DNA from: Proteobacteria bacterium UBA5122
GTDB taxonomy: Bacteria > Pseudomonadota > Gammaproteobacteria > Tenderiales > Tenderiaceae
Assembly (NCBI GenBank): GCA_002415485.1
Contig: DHYU01000019.1
Span: forward strand, 35,345 to 47,877
Direction: 5' to 3'
DNA length: 12,533 bases
Shown: positions 1 to 6,153 of the stretch, one piece after another
Position numbering within the stretch: position 1 is the first letter of the stretch
How the letters are laid out: each line of letters starts with the position of its first letter
Notes under the pieces: model-generated
The model's database searches: none
Told to the model about the DNA's origin: nothing
Seen by the model: only the letters and a program-made list of their open reading frames with translations
Program-made: the position numbers and the translations under genes

Positions 1-2
1 GG

Positions 3-521
3 TTTTTTTTCCCGCCCGTGCCCCCCCGCCACTCCGTGCGCTGTTATCAGGCCAACATGCCGGTGGAAGACGAAAAACTGCACGCCATCCTCGAGACTGC
101 CTGCAGCGCGCCTTCAGCAGGTGATCTTCAGCCCTACCGTATCCTCGTTGTCCGCAATCAAAGCAAACGTCAGGCCCTGTCCAACGCCGCCGATGGCCAA
201 GGCTTTATCGCCACCGCGCCGGTATGCCTCGTGTTTTGCGCCGAACCCAAACGCTCGGCCGCCAAATTCGGCGAACGCGGCCAACAACTCTACGCGATCC
301 AGGACACCACCATCGCCGCCGCCTATGCGCAACTGGCGGTCGTTGCCGCCGGCATGGGCTCCACCTGGGTCGGCTATTTTGACGAGGCCGCCGTGCGCCA
401 GGTGCTCGATATCGACGACACACTGACCCCGCTCGCCATGCTCAGCATCGGCTACCCTGCAGAACTGCCCGAGCCCACCAGCCGTCGCAAGATCAACGAG
501 GTTGTACAACACATCGACTAA
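3..521 (+). CDS. nitroreductase family protein, 5' end cut off by window edge
   Basis: A small FMN-dependent nitroreductase-fold oxidoreductase. Family members reduce nitro, quinone or other substrates with NAD(P)H; the substrate here cannot be told. The N-terminal RHSVR-x-Y motif (FMN phosphate contact) is followed by PVEDEKLHAILETACSAPSAGDLQPYRI, the usual first helix and SAGNLQPW-like FMN loop. Near the C-terminus, GMGSTWVGYFDEAAVRQVL and LAMLSIGYPAE are the family's Gly-rich segment and closing strand. The only usable start inside the window is GTG at 18, which leaves three residues before RHSVR. Related proteins carry about ten. The frame is open to base 3 and reads FFFPPVPPRHSVR, close to the family's FFxxVxxRHSVR, so the true start is probably outside the window. 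The T8 and C7 runs at the edge may hide sequencing errors. The TAA stop lies two bases before the next start, suggesting co-translation. Confidence 0.85.
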   Translation, partial: FFFPPVPPRHSVRCYQANMPVEDEKLHAILETACSAPSAGDLQPYRILVVRNQSKRQALSNAADGQGFIATAPVCLVFCAEPKRSAAKFGERGQQLYAIQDTTIAAAYAQLAVVAAGMGSTWVGYFDEAAVRQVLDIDDTLTPLAMLSIGYPAELPEPTSRRKINEVVQHID

Positions 522-523
522 CG

Positions 524-2317
524 GTGAAGAAGAAACTCAATAAAAAACACCAGGCGCGCCTCGACGCGCTGATTCAGCAGGCACAGACCTCGTTACAAAG
601 AGGTCTCATCCCTGACGCCATCGCCCTCTACCAACAAGCGCTGCAGATCCAACCACAACAGGCCGAGGTACTGCACGAACTGGCGATGATCGCCTTCAAG
701 ACCGGCGCCCACGACAGGGCCCTGCACTACATGCAGCAGGCCGTCGTCGCCAAACCAAATTCCGTCGCCTATCTGACCAACCTCGCCATCATTCTCGATG
801 AGACCGGCAACCCGGCTGCAGCGATCGATCACTTTCACCAGGCCCTGGCGCTGGCGCCAAACGACACCGACTTAATGAACAGCCTGGCCCTCACCTACAT
901 CAATGTGCAGGACTATGCCCGCGCCCAGGATATCCTGATCCACGCGATCAGCATCGCCCCCGATCACGCAGTGCTCTACAGCAAACTGGCCGATGTACAG
1001 GTCAACCTGGCTGCGCCGCAACAGGCCATCGAGGCCTGCCGCACTGCGCTCAAGCTCGATCCCGGCGACAGCAAGACACGCAGCAAGCTGCTCTTTCTGC
1101 TCACCTGTTTCAGCCATAGCAAACCGGAGGCGCTGCTCGCCGAACACCGGCTATGGGACACCCTGCACGGCGAGGCCGGGCGCCAGCACCGATTCACACA
1201 CCCGGCACCTGAGGCCGACAAACGCCGCCTGCGCATCGGCTACGTCTCCGGCGATTTTCGCCGTCATGCGGTCAACAGCTTCTTTGAACCACTGCTCAGC
1301 GCGCACGATCCAGAGCAGGTCGAGGTCTTCTGTTATTCAGCCTCCGCCAAAACCGATGAGGTCACACAGCGACTACGCAGCAAGGCCGCCCACTGGTGCA
1401 ACATCGCCGGCGCCAACGACGCCATGGTCGCGCAAAAGATCCGCCAGGATCGCATTGACATCCTGATCGACCTGTCCGGCCACACTGCCGATCGACGGCT
1501 GGAGGTCTTCAGCTACAAACCGGCGCCGATCCAGGCCACCTACCTCGGCTACGGCACCAGCACCGGCCTCACGGCCATCGACTACTGGATCACCGACGAG
1601 GCCCTGCACCCCGCCGACACCCGTGAACAGGCCTCGGAGACCATCTACCGCCTGCCCCGTTGTTGGCTCAGTTACCAACCGCCGGACCCGCACTGCGATG
1701 TCACCCCCAAACCCATCGATTCCGAACTGATCTACACCAGCTTTTGCCAGTTCAACAAATACCGGCCGGCGCTGTTCGACTGCTGGGGCCGCATCCTGGA
1801 GCGCCGCCCCGAGGCCCGCCTGCTGCTCAAGTCACAACTGTTCCATCTGCCCGATATCAAACAGCGCGCCATCGACATGATGCGCAACACCCGCCTCGAT
1901 CCCGCGCGCGTGATCCTGCAGACCGGCGAACGCTTCGATGATTACCTGCAAAGCTACAACCAAACCGATATCGCGCTCGACACCTTCCCGCGCAGCAGCG
2001 GCACCACGGCCGCCGATGCACTGTGGATGGGCCGACCACTGGTCACCATCGCCGGCGATCGTTATATCGAACGCCTGGCCACCAGCAAGCTCACGGCCAT
2101 CGGCCACCCGGAGTGGATTGCAGACAACGAAGATGAATATGTCGACATCGCCGTCGCCCTCGGCGCAGACCGGCTCAAGCTACAGCAGATTCAGGCGGGG
2201 CTGCGACAGGAATTCCAGCAATCCGCGCTCGGTGATGGACGCGACCTGGCGCGAACCTTAGAAGAGGCCTATCGCCAGATGTGGTCCAGCTACTGCCGAC
2301 AATACGCCAAACACTAA
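524..2317 (+). CDS. TPR-repeat O-GlcNAc transferase-like (SPINDLY/GT41) glycosyltransferase
   Basis: A 597-residue cytosolic-type protein with no signal peptide. Residues about 10-185 hold roughly five tetratricopeptide repeats (for example GLIPDAIALYQQALQIQP and GNPAAAIDHFHQALALAP). Residues about 235-590 form the GT41 catalytic region. Visible landmarks are LRIGYVSGDFRRHAVNSF at 236-253, whose His248 aligns with the active-site His of OGT, then DILIDLSGHTADRRLEVF at 312-329, PAPIQATYLGYGTSTGL at 333-349, and the nucleotide-binding segment DTFPRSSGTTAADALWMGRPLVT at 486-508. The family transfers a sugar from a UDP- or GDP-sugar to Ser/Thr of proteins; bacterial targets are mostly unknown and the donor cannot be read here. 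The start is GTG at 524, two bases after the nitroreductase stop and without a clear Shine-Dalgarno sequence, so translation is probably coupled. The Lys-rich N-terminus (MKKKLNKKHQ) supports this start. It ends at the convergent glnB terminator. Confidence 0.88.
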   Translation: MKKKLNKKHQARLDALIQQAQTSLQRGLIPDAIALYQQALQIQPQQAEVLHELAMIAFKTGAHDRALHYMQQAVVAKPNSVAYLTNLAIILDETGNPAAAIDHFHQALALAPNDTDLMNSLALTYINVQDYARAQDILIHAISIAPDHAVLYSKLADVQVNLAAPQQAIEACRTALKLDPGDSKTRSKLLFLLTCFSHSKPEALLAEHRLWDTLHGEAGRQHRFTHPAPEADKRRLRIGYVSGDFRRHAVNSFFEPLLSAHDPEQVEVFCYSASAKTDEVTQRLRSKAAHWCNIAGANDAMVAQKIRQDRIDILIDLSGHTADRRLEVFSYKPAPIQATYLGYGTSTGLTAIDYWITDEALHPADTREQASETIYRLPRCWLSYQPPDPHCDVTPKPIDSELIYTSFCQFNKYRPALFDCWGRILERRPEARLLLKSQLFHLPDIKQRAIDMMRNTRLDPARVILQTGERFDDYLQSYNQTDIALDTFPRSSGTTAADALWMGRPLVTIAGDRYIERLATSKLTAIGHPEWIADNEDEYVDIAVALGADRLKLQQIQAGLRQEFQQSALGDGRDLARTLEEAYRQMWSSYCRQYAKH

Positions 2318-2349
2318 AAAGCCCGCGCCCCCGAAACGGGGAGGCGGGC
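2316..2349 (-). terminator. Rho-independent terminator of glnB
   Basis: Read on the - strand, a GC-rich stem (GCCCGC and CCCC blocks at 2321-2331 pairing with GGGG and GCGGGC at 2338-2349, loop around CGAAAC) is followed by a run of five T at 2320-2316. It lies about 30 bases past the glnB stop and just touches the stop codon of the convergent glycosyltransferase gene. There is no T-run on the + strand side, so it should act mainly on glnB transcripts. Confidence 0.75.
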
Positions 2350-2378
2350 CTGGAAGGAAACAAACAAATCGTGCAGGA

Positions 2379-2717
2379 TTAAATCGCTTCTTCGTTCTCT
2401 TCGCCGGTGCGGATACGGACAATACGTTCCACCTCGGTCACAAAGATCTTGCCGTCACCGATCTTGCCGGTACGCGCCGCTTCGCTGATCACCTCGACGC
2501 AACGATCGGCCTGATCACTCGCCACCACGACCTCAATCTTGACCTTGGGCAGAAAGTCGACCACATACTCGGCGCCACGGTACAACTCGGTATGGCCCTT
2601 CTGACGACCAAAGCCTTTGACTTCGAGCACGGTCATGCCGGTCACACCAATTTCCGACAAAGCCTCGCGCACGTCGTCCAATTTAAACGGCTTGATTACG
2701 GCTTCGACTTTTTTCAT
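2379..2717 (-). CDS. glnB: nitrogen regulatory protein P-II (GlnB)
   Basis: A 112-residue PII signal protein of exactly the usual length. PII trimers sense 2-oxoglutarate and ATP/ADP, are uridylylated when nitrogen is short, and control glutamine synthetase adenylylation, NtrB and other targets. The sequence is near-canonical: MKKVEAVIKPFKLDDVREAL at the start, the T-loop GFGRQKGHTELYRGAEYVVDF with the uridylylation Tyr51, the B-loop TGKIGDGKIFV, and the C-terminal RIRTGEENEEAI. The last segment and the T-loop fit GlnB; no amtB is adjacent, as would be expected for glnK. The start ATG at 2715-2717 has an AAGGA ribosome site seven to eight bases upstream. The gene sits 47 bases downstream of nadE on the same strand, with its own possible -10 (TAGAAT) between them, so it may be read both from the nadE promoter and alone. 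Confidence 0.96.
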   Translation of the reverse strand: MKKVEAVIKPFKLDDVREALSEIGVTGMTVLEVKGFGRQKGHTELYRGAEYVVDFLPKVKIEVVVASDQADRCVEVISEAARTGKIGDGKIFVTEVERIVRIRTGEENEEAI

Positions 2718-2761
2718 TTGGTTTTCCTTACTTGGGTTAGCACAAAAAAGGTGGCGCTATT

Positions 2762-2787
2762 CTATCACTTATAACCGGAAGTGATAG
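2762..2787. repeat. perfect 9-bp inverted repeat across the nadE stop, before glnB
   Basis: CTATCACTT at 2762-2770 and AAGTGATAG at 2779-2787 are perfect inverted copies separated by the eight bases ATAACCGG. The hairpin covers the last codons and TGA stop of nadE and lies 45 bases before the glnB start. On the - strand a T6 run follows only about 15 bases later (2744-2749), too far for a standard terminator. It could be an RNA processing or stabilising hairpin, or a dyad operator for a glnB promoter. The role is inference. Confidence 0.5.
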
Positions 2788-4399
2788 GGTAACGACGATC
2801 ACGGCCAAAGGCGCGGCGACTGATGCGCACCCCCGGTGGCGCCTGACGGCGCTTGTATTCATTCAGATTGACCAGGTGCACGGCGCGGTTGACGTCATCG
2901 GCCTGATAACCGGCGGCAATGATGTCCTCGGCGCACATGTCCTGCTCGATATACATCTCGAGGATCGCATCCAGCACCGGATACGGCGGCAGGCTGTCTT
3001 CGTCCTTTTGATCGGGCGCCAGCTCGGCCGACGGCGGACGATCCAACACCCGCTGCGGGATCACCGGTGCGATGCGGTTGCGGTATTCACACAGCCGATA
3101 GACCAGCGTCTTCGGCACATCCTTGATCGGCGCATAACCACCGGCCATATCACCGTAGAGCGTGCAGTAGCCCACCGCCATCTCACTCTTGTTACCCGTG
3201 GTCAGCACAATCTTGCGTTTCTTGTTCGAGATCGCCATCAGGATAATGCCGCGGCAACGGGCCTGGATATTCTCTTCCGTGGTATCCGCCTTGGTGCCGG
3301 CAAACTCATCGCTGAGCATATCGAGAAAGGTGTTGAATGCCGGTTCAATCGCAATCGTGCCGCAGTCCACGCCCAGGGCCTCGGCCTCCAGCTCGGCGTC
3401 CTCCAGACTCATGTCGGCGGTATAACGCGACGGCATACGCACCACCTCAACCCGCTCGGCACCGATCGCATCGGCGGCTATCGCCAGCACCAGCGCCGAA
3501 TCCACACCGCCGGACAGACCGATCACCGCACCGCCAAAACCGTTCTTGTGGATGTAATCGCGGGTGCCCAGCACCAGCGCCTGATAGATGCTCGCCTCCA
3601 GCGGCAGCGGTTCGTGCACCACACTCGGCTGCACCACCGGCTGATTGCCGACCACCACATCCAGCGGATACAGGGCCTCGACATAGGCCTCACCGCGCTG
3701 CACCACCTCACCCTGGGCCGACATCACAAACGACTGGCCATCAAACACCAGCTCGTCCTGACCACCGACCAGATTGCAATACACCACCGGCATCGCCGCC
3801 TCGGCCACACGCGCCCGCAGCACCGCCTCGCGCTCGCGCCACTTGTCGGCATGGAACGGCGACGCATTCAGAGTCAACATCAGTTGCGCGCCCTGCGCCG
3901 CCGCCTCCAGCGTCGCGCCGCTGGCCCAGACATCCTCACAGATCGCCAGCGCCAGGCGCATGCCACGAAACGCCACCACCACGGCCTGATCACCGGCGAT
4001 GAAATACCGCTTCTCATCGAACACACTGTAATTGGGCAGACACTGCTTGCGATACACGGCCTGAATCGCACCCTCGGCGATCAGGGCCGCGCTGTTGTAC
4101 AGCCCCTTGGGCGTCGACTCGGGATACCCCACCACCAGCCCAATATCCCGCACCTGCAGCAGCCGCTGCAGGCTCTCGTCCACCCGCCGCTGCAGCCCCG
4201 GCCGCAACAGCAGATCCTCCGGCGGATAACCGGTCAGCGCCAGTTCGGGATAGAGCACCAGGTCGGCCTTCAACTCATCCCGCGCCCGCTCGGCGGCGGC
4301 GATGATCTTGTCGACATTGGCGGCGACATCCCCCACCTTGAAGTTGAGCTGGGCGATGACGATACGAAGGGAAGTGGCAGAACTCGTTGAACTGGGCAT
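2765..4399 (-). CDS. nadE: glutamine-dependent NAD+ synthase
   Basis: A 544-residue two-domain enzyme catalysing the last step of NAD+ synthesis: ATP-dependent amidation of nicotinic acid adenine dinucleotide with ammonia from glutamine. Residues about 11-260 are the nitrilase-type glutaminase domain with the catalytic triad visible as Glu52 (YPELALTGYPP), Lys118 (YRKQCLPNY) and Cys154 (AICEDVW). Residues about 268-544 are the synthetase domain with the PP-loop SGGVDS at 296-301, then TTGNKSEMAVGYCTLYGDMAGGYAPIKDVPKTLVY and the C-terminal RRAFGRDRRYPI. Both halves are complete. The start ATG at 4397-4399 lacks a good Shine-Dalgarno sequence, but the SLRIVIAQLNF beginning of the nitrilase domain follows within about ten residues and no better start is seen. 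glnB follows on the same strand. PII proteins have been reported to bind and regulate this type of NadE in Azospirillum, which gives the pairing functional sense. Confidence 0.95.
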   Translation of the reverse strand: MPSSTSSATSLRIVIAQLNFKVGDVAANVDKIIAAAERARDELKADLVLYPELALTGYPPEDLLLRPGLQRRVDESLQRLLQVRDIGLVVGYPESTPKGLYNSAALIAEGAIQAVYRKQCLPNYSVFDEKRYFIAGDQAVVVAFRGMRLALAICEDVWASGATLEAAAQGAQLMLTLNASPFHADKWREREAVLRARVAEAAMPVVYCNLVGGQDELVFDGQSFVMSAQGEVVQRGEAYVEALYPLDVVVGNQPVVQPSVVHEPLPLEASIYQALVLGTRDYIHKNGFGGAVIGLSGGVDSALVLAIAADAIGAERVEVVRMPSRYTADMSLEDAELEAEALGVDCGTIAIEPAFNTFLDMLSDEFAGTKADTTEENIQARCRGIILMAISNKKRKIVLTTGNKSEMAVGYCTLYGDMAGGYAPIKDVPKTLVYRLCEYRNRIAPVIPQRVLDRPPSAELAPDQKDEDSLPPYPVLDAILEMYIEQDMCAEDIIAAGYQADDVNRAVHLVNLNEYKRRQAPPGVRISRRAFGRDRRYPITSGYK

Positions 4400-4429
4400 A
4401 AGGGTTAAGCTAATGAAGAAACAGCACAG

Positions 4430-4438
4430 ATTCTAGCA
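4430..4438 (-). promoter_or_regulatory. probable extended -10 promoter of nadE
   Basis: On the - strand TGCTAGAAT, read from 4438 to 4430, combines a TGn extension with a 5/6 match to TATAAT. The -35 position 17 bases upstream holds only TTTTTG, which belongs to the T-tail of the preceding terminator. The extended -10 would compensate. A start near 4423 would leave a leader of about 24 bases before the nadE ATG. Confidence 0.5.
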
Positions 4439-4453
4439 CGCTACTCAGGATAC

Positions 4454-4489
4454 AAAAAAAGCCGCGACCAACACGGCCGCAGCTTTTTT
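4454..4489. terminator. bidirectional terminator between the beta-roll operon and nadE
   Basis: A7 at 4454-4460, then GCCGCGACC (4461-4469) pairing with GGCCGCAGC (4475-4483) around the loop AACAC with two mismatches, then T6 at 4484-4489. The flanking A and T runs pair with each other and give T-tails on both strands. It lies about 20 bases beyond the stop of the - strand gene at 4510 and probably ends that operon. The nadE -10 follows directly. Confidence 0.75.
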
Positions 4490-4509
4490 CGGTTTTGATT
4501 CAAATAAAC

Positions 4510-5601
4510 TTAATGAGCCTGGTACAAACCACCGGCCGCCCAACTGTGCGTCCCGACCGCATCACGCATGTGGCCACCACCTATCGAAGATGTCTGTCCA
4601 GCGGCCACATTGGATTCCCCGCCAGAGACCACACTCGCAGTGCCCGACGCCGTATTAAACAACCCCCCCAGAACACCGCTCGATGCTCCGGTCGCTGAGT
4701 TACCCGCTCCACCAACCACCACGCTCGAACCTCCGCTTGCCACATTTTCCTGGCCGCCCAAGGCCACACTGAGCCCGGCGCTGGCCGTATTATCAAGACC
4801 ACCGCCAACATAGCTACTCTCACCGGTTGCGGTACCACCCTCTCCACCGCTAATCATGGCCCACCCTCCAGATGCCAAATTCCACCGACCACCACCAATG
4901 GCAGCGCTAACACCTGAGGCATTGTTAAAGTTACCGCCGCTCACTGAACTACCTTCCCCACCAGCCCAATTACCTCCACCACCACTCACCGACGCATATC
5001 TAGCCACAGCATTACTATTGAATCCGCCGCTTATCGCGGCATATGGACCAAGAATTCTATTCTTCAATCCGACCACCAAGCCGCCATATTGGGAATAACT
5101 CAGCTCTGTCCCCACGACCACGTTATGGGACCCGGTCTTATGACTAATGGCCCATACTTCACCGTTGCCCTCACATTCCATTAGGTTTTGATAACTTCCA
5201 TCAGAACAGTAAGCGCCTCCGGTCGTTTGTATTTCGTTATAACCCACGATCAAATTGCCAAGACTATTACGCGTATCCGTCGTCCCCTCGCCGTTGACGA
5301 TCTGTACATTCACCCCTTCAAACAGTGCTCGCGGTGAACCATGCACGTCGGTGTCGTAACTCAAGACTCCATCCAAACCCAGCACGCTATTGGCCTGCAC
5401 TGCCTGCAACGCACTTTTGAGCTGCGCGACCTCGGCCTTCAGCGCCGAAATCTCGGCCGCCAATACGTTGAAATTCTCGTTCACCTCAGCGGCAATGGCC
5501 TTGGTCTTGGCCTGGAACACATGCGGCACCACGACATCGGCTGCCTGCACGGTCGTGACTGACGCCAGCATCAAACCACCACACCACATCCATCTGTTCA
5601 T
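4510..5601 (-). CDS. secreted coiled-coil protein with YadA-head-like beta-roll repeats
   Basis: A 363-residue exported protein. Residues 1-20 are a signal peptide (MNRWMWCGGLMLASVTTVQA, cleavage before AD). Residues 40-68 form a perfect heptad coiled coil (V40, F44, L47, I51, L54, V58, L61, L65, V68) beginning with an EVNxNF motif common in surface and fibre-like proteins. A linker domain at about 73-187 contains LGNLIVGYNE, a Cys132/Cys143 pair that could form a disulfide, and GSHNVVVG. Residues 188-352 are eleven consecutive 15-residue repeats, roughly [AS]x[VI]x-GGxxN-x-A[ST]G-x-x, as in the left-handed beta-roll of YadA heads, plus a partial twelfth to the end. There is no C-terminal YadA anchor barrel, so it is not a complete trimeric autotransporter. 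A longer reading from GTG 5628 exists, but ATG 5601 has a strong GGGAGG site (5609-5614) seven bases upstream. It is third and last in a three-gene unit. A trimeric surface, adhesin or matrix role is inference. Confidence 0.85.
   Translation of the reverse strand: MNRWMWCGGLMLASVTTVQAADVVVPHVFQAKTKAIAAEVNENFNVLAAEISALKAEVAQLKSALQAVQANSVLGLDGVLSYDTDVHGSPRALFEGVNVQIVNGEGTTDTRNSLGNLIVGYNEIQTTGGAYCSDGSYQNLMECEGNGEVWAISHKTGSHNVVVGTELSYSQYGGLVVGLKNRILGPYAAISGGFNSNAVARYASVSGGGGNWAGGEGSSVSGGNFNNASGVSAAIGGGRWNLASGGWAMISGGEGGTATGESSYVGGGLDNTASAGLSVALGGQENVASGGSSVVVGGAGNSATGASSGVLGGLFNTASGTASVVSGGESNVAAGQTSSIGGGHMRDAVGTHSWAAGGLYQAH
4546..5040 (-). repeat. eleven in-frame 45-bp (15-codon) coding repeats
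   Basis: The beta-roll region consists of degenerate 45-base units with no insertion or deletion. Each encodes a GG followed two residues later by an Asn-like turn and a small-residue stretch (for example SSVSGGNFNNASGVS, SYVGGGLDNTASAGL, SVVSGGESNVAAGQT). The units differ in DNA sequence, so they are old diverged repeats rather than a recently expanding array. Confidence 0.8.
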
Positions 5602-5618
5602 CTGATTTCCTCCCATGT

Positions 5619-5795
5619 TCATTGCCACTCGGCGTCATTCCAATTGGCCTCACCCCACTGCAACCCCCCTCCCTCAGCGGTATCCTGCAGATTCGGTGGT
5701 GTATCACCACCCCCGCCTCCGCCACTGCTGCAGGCAGACAACAGCCAAATCGCACATAGCACTAACAGGCATCCATTGATTAACTGCCGCCTCAT
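5619..5795 (-). CDS. small lipoprotein, 58 aa, Gly-rich linker and acidic Trp-rich tail
   Basis: Starts MRRQLINGCLLVLCAIWLLSAC: two Arg, a hydrophobic stretch and a lipobox LLSA-C with Cys22 as the lipidation site. There follow SSGGGGGGDTPPN as a flexible linker and a short tail ending LQWGEANWNDAEWQ with three Trp and several acidic residues. The mature peptide would be only about 37 residues and membrane-anchored; sorting cannot be settled, though residue +2 is Ser rather than Asp, which favours the outer membrane. I do not recognise a family. The ATG at 5793-5795 has an AGGAG site eight bases upstream and overlaps the stop of the preceding small gene as ATGA, a classic coupling. The beta-roll protein starts 17 bases after its stop. 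The tail may tether or dock that partner, which is inference. Confidence 0.8.
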   Translation of the reverse strand: MRRQLINGCLLVLCAIWLLSACSSGGGGGGDTPPNLQDTAEGGGLQWGEANWNDAEWQ

Positions 5796-5992
5796 AAAGG
5801 TTTCTCCTGTGTTTTTGTCCTCGGCGATGCCGGTAAAGCAGGCTGCAGACACAACAATTGCCACAACTCCTCTGCGCAATGAAACGTCTGCGACTCTCCG
5901 CTCACCGGGTTTTCTAACAGGCCGTCCATGGCCCCTTCGCCACTACCTTGTTCCGGCCGACGGTAGATGCGGATGATGTAACTCTCAACCAT
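5792..5992 (-). CDS. small conserved-looking protein (SYIIRIYRR motif), 66 aa
   Basis: A 66-residue soluble protein, first gene of the unit. The N-terminal half, VESYIIRIYRRPEQGSGEGAMDGLLENPVSGESQTFHCAEELWQLLC, resembles short bacterial proteins with the pattern SYIVRIYRR ... G.vE ... G....F.s.eELW.iL that I recall as uncharacterised. That pattern suggests two strands and a C-terminal helix. The function is unknown. The tail from about residue 49 (LQPALPASPRTKTQEKPL) looks unstructured and may exist only to reach the overlapping stop. The ATG at 5990-5992 has a GAGAGG-like purine run about ten bases upstream. The stop overlaps the lipoprotein start (ATGA). The divergent SARP-type regulator begins about 160 bases away. 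It could be a cytoplasmic partner of that regulator, which is inference. Confidence 0.72.
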   Translation of the reverse strand: MVESYIIRIYRRPEQGSGEGAMDGLLENPVSGESQTFHCAEELWQLLCLQPALPASPRTKTQEKPL

Positions 5993-6153
5993 GAATCTCG
6001 CGCCTCTCCGTAGGTCTACCCGTTTAGCTTCCCCCCATTCACCTTACAAATAAGTTACAAAAGCACACCTTCACCCCGCACATCTCTGGTCGTGGACTGC
6101 TCAGCGGTGTATGTTGGTATACAGAAACGCGGGCCAAAGGAGTGGACACCAAG
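5993..6153. promoter_or_regulatory. divergent intergenic region shared by regulator and operon
   Basis: About 160 bases between the - strand operon start and the + strand regulator start. It holds the heptamer direct repeat at 6044-6061, a weaker inverted repeat TGTAT-N6-ATACA at 6108-6123, and a possible + strand -10 (TATACA, 6118-6123) with a poor -35 (TGGACT, 6093-6098, spacer 19). An AAAGGAG ribosome site at 6136-6142 precedes the regulator. No convincing consensus promoter is visible for the - strand operon, which would fit a need for an activator. Confidence 0.5.
6044..6061. promoter_or_regulatory. candidate SARP-type operator: two TTACAAA heptamers, 11-bp period
   Basis: TTACAAA at 6044-6050 is repeated exactly at 6055-6061 with the four-base spacer TAAG. 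SARP/OmpR-type winged-helix regulators are known to bind heptameric direct repeats with 11-bp periodicity. The regulator encoded immediately to the right has such a domain. No third copy lies at the next 11-bp step on either side. Assignment as its operator is inference. Confidence 0.45.

Noticed and set aside
3337..4002. 221-aa Pro/Arg-rich frame on the + strand
   Set aside because: Low-complexity antisense of nadE with no start signal.
2876..4390. 504-aa open frame on the + strand antisense to nadE
   Set aside because: It is rich in His, Arg and Gln without any domain pattern. The - strand carries a complete NadE with all catalytic residues. It is a shadow of G+C-rich codons.
4546..5040. 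CRISPR array or minisatellite
   Set aside because: The 45-base periodicity is coding and in frame, with diverged DNA between units and no spacer/repeat alternation.
4568..5098. Pro-rich + strand frames opposite the beta-roll repeats
   Set aside because: Periodic antisense images of the Gly/Ser/Ala repeats. The - strand reading has a signal peptide, a ribosome site and structured repeats.
5796..5879. N-terminal extension of the lipoprotein to 5879
   Set aside because: It would bury the signal peptide and lipobox. ATG 5795 has its own AGGAG site and the ATGA overlap.
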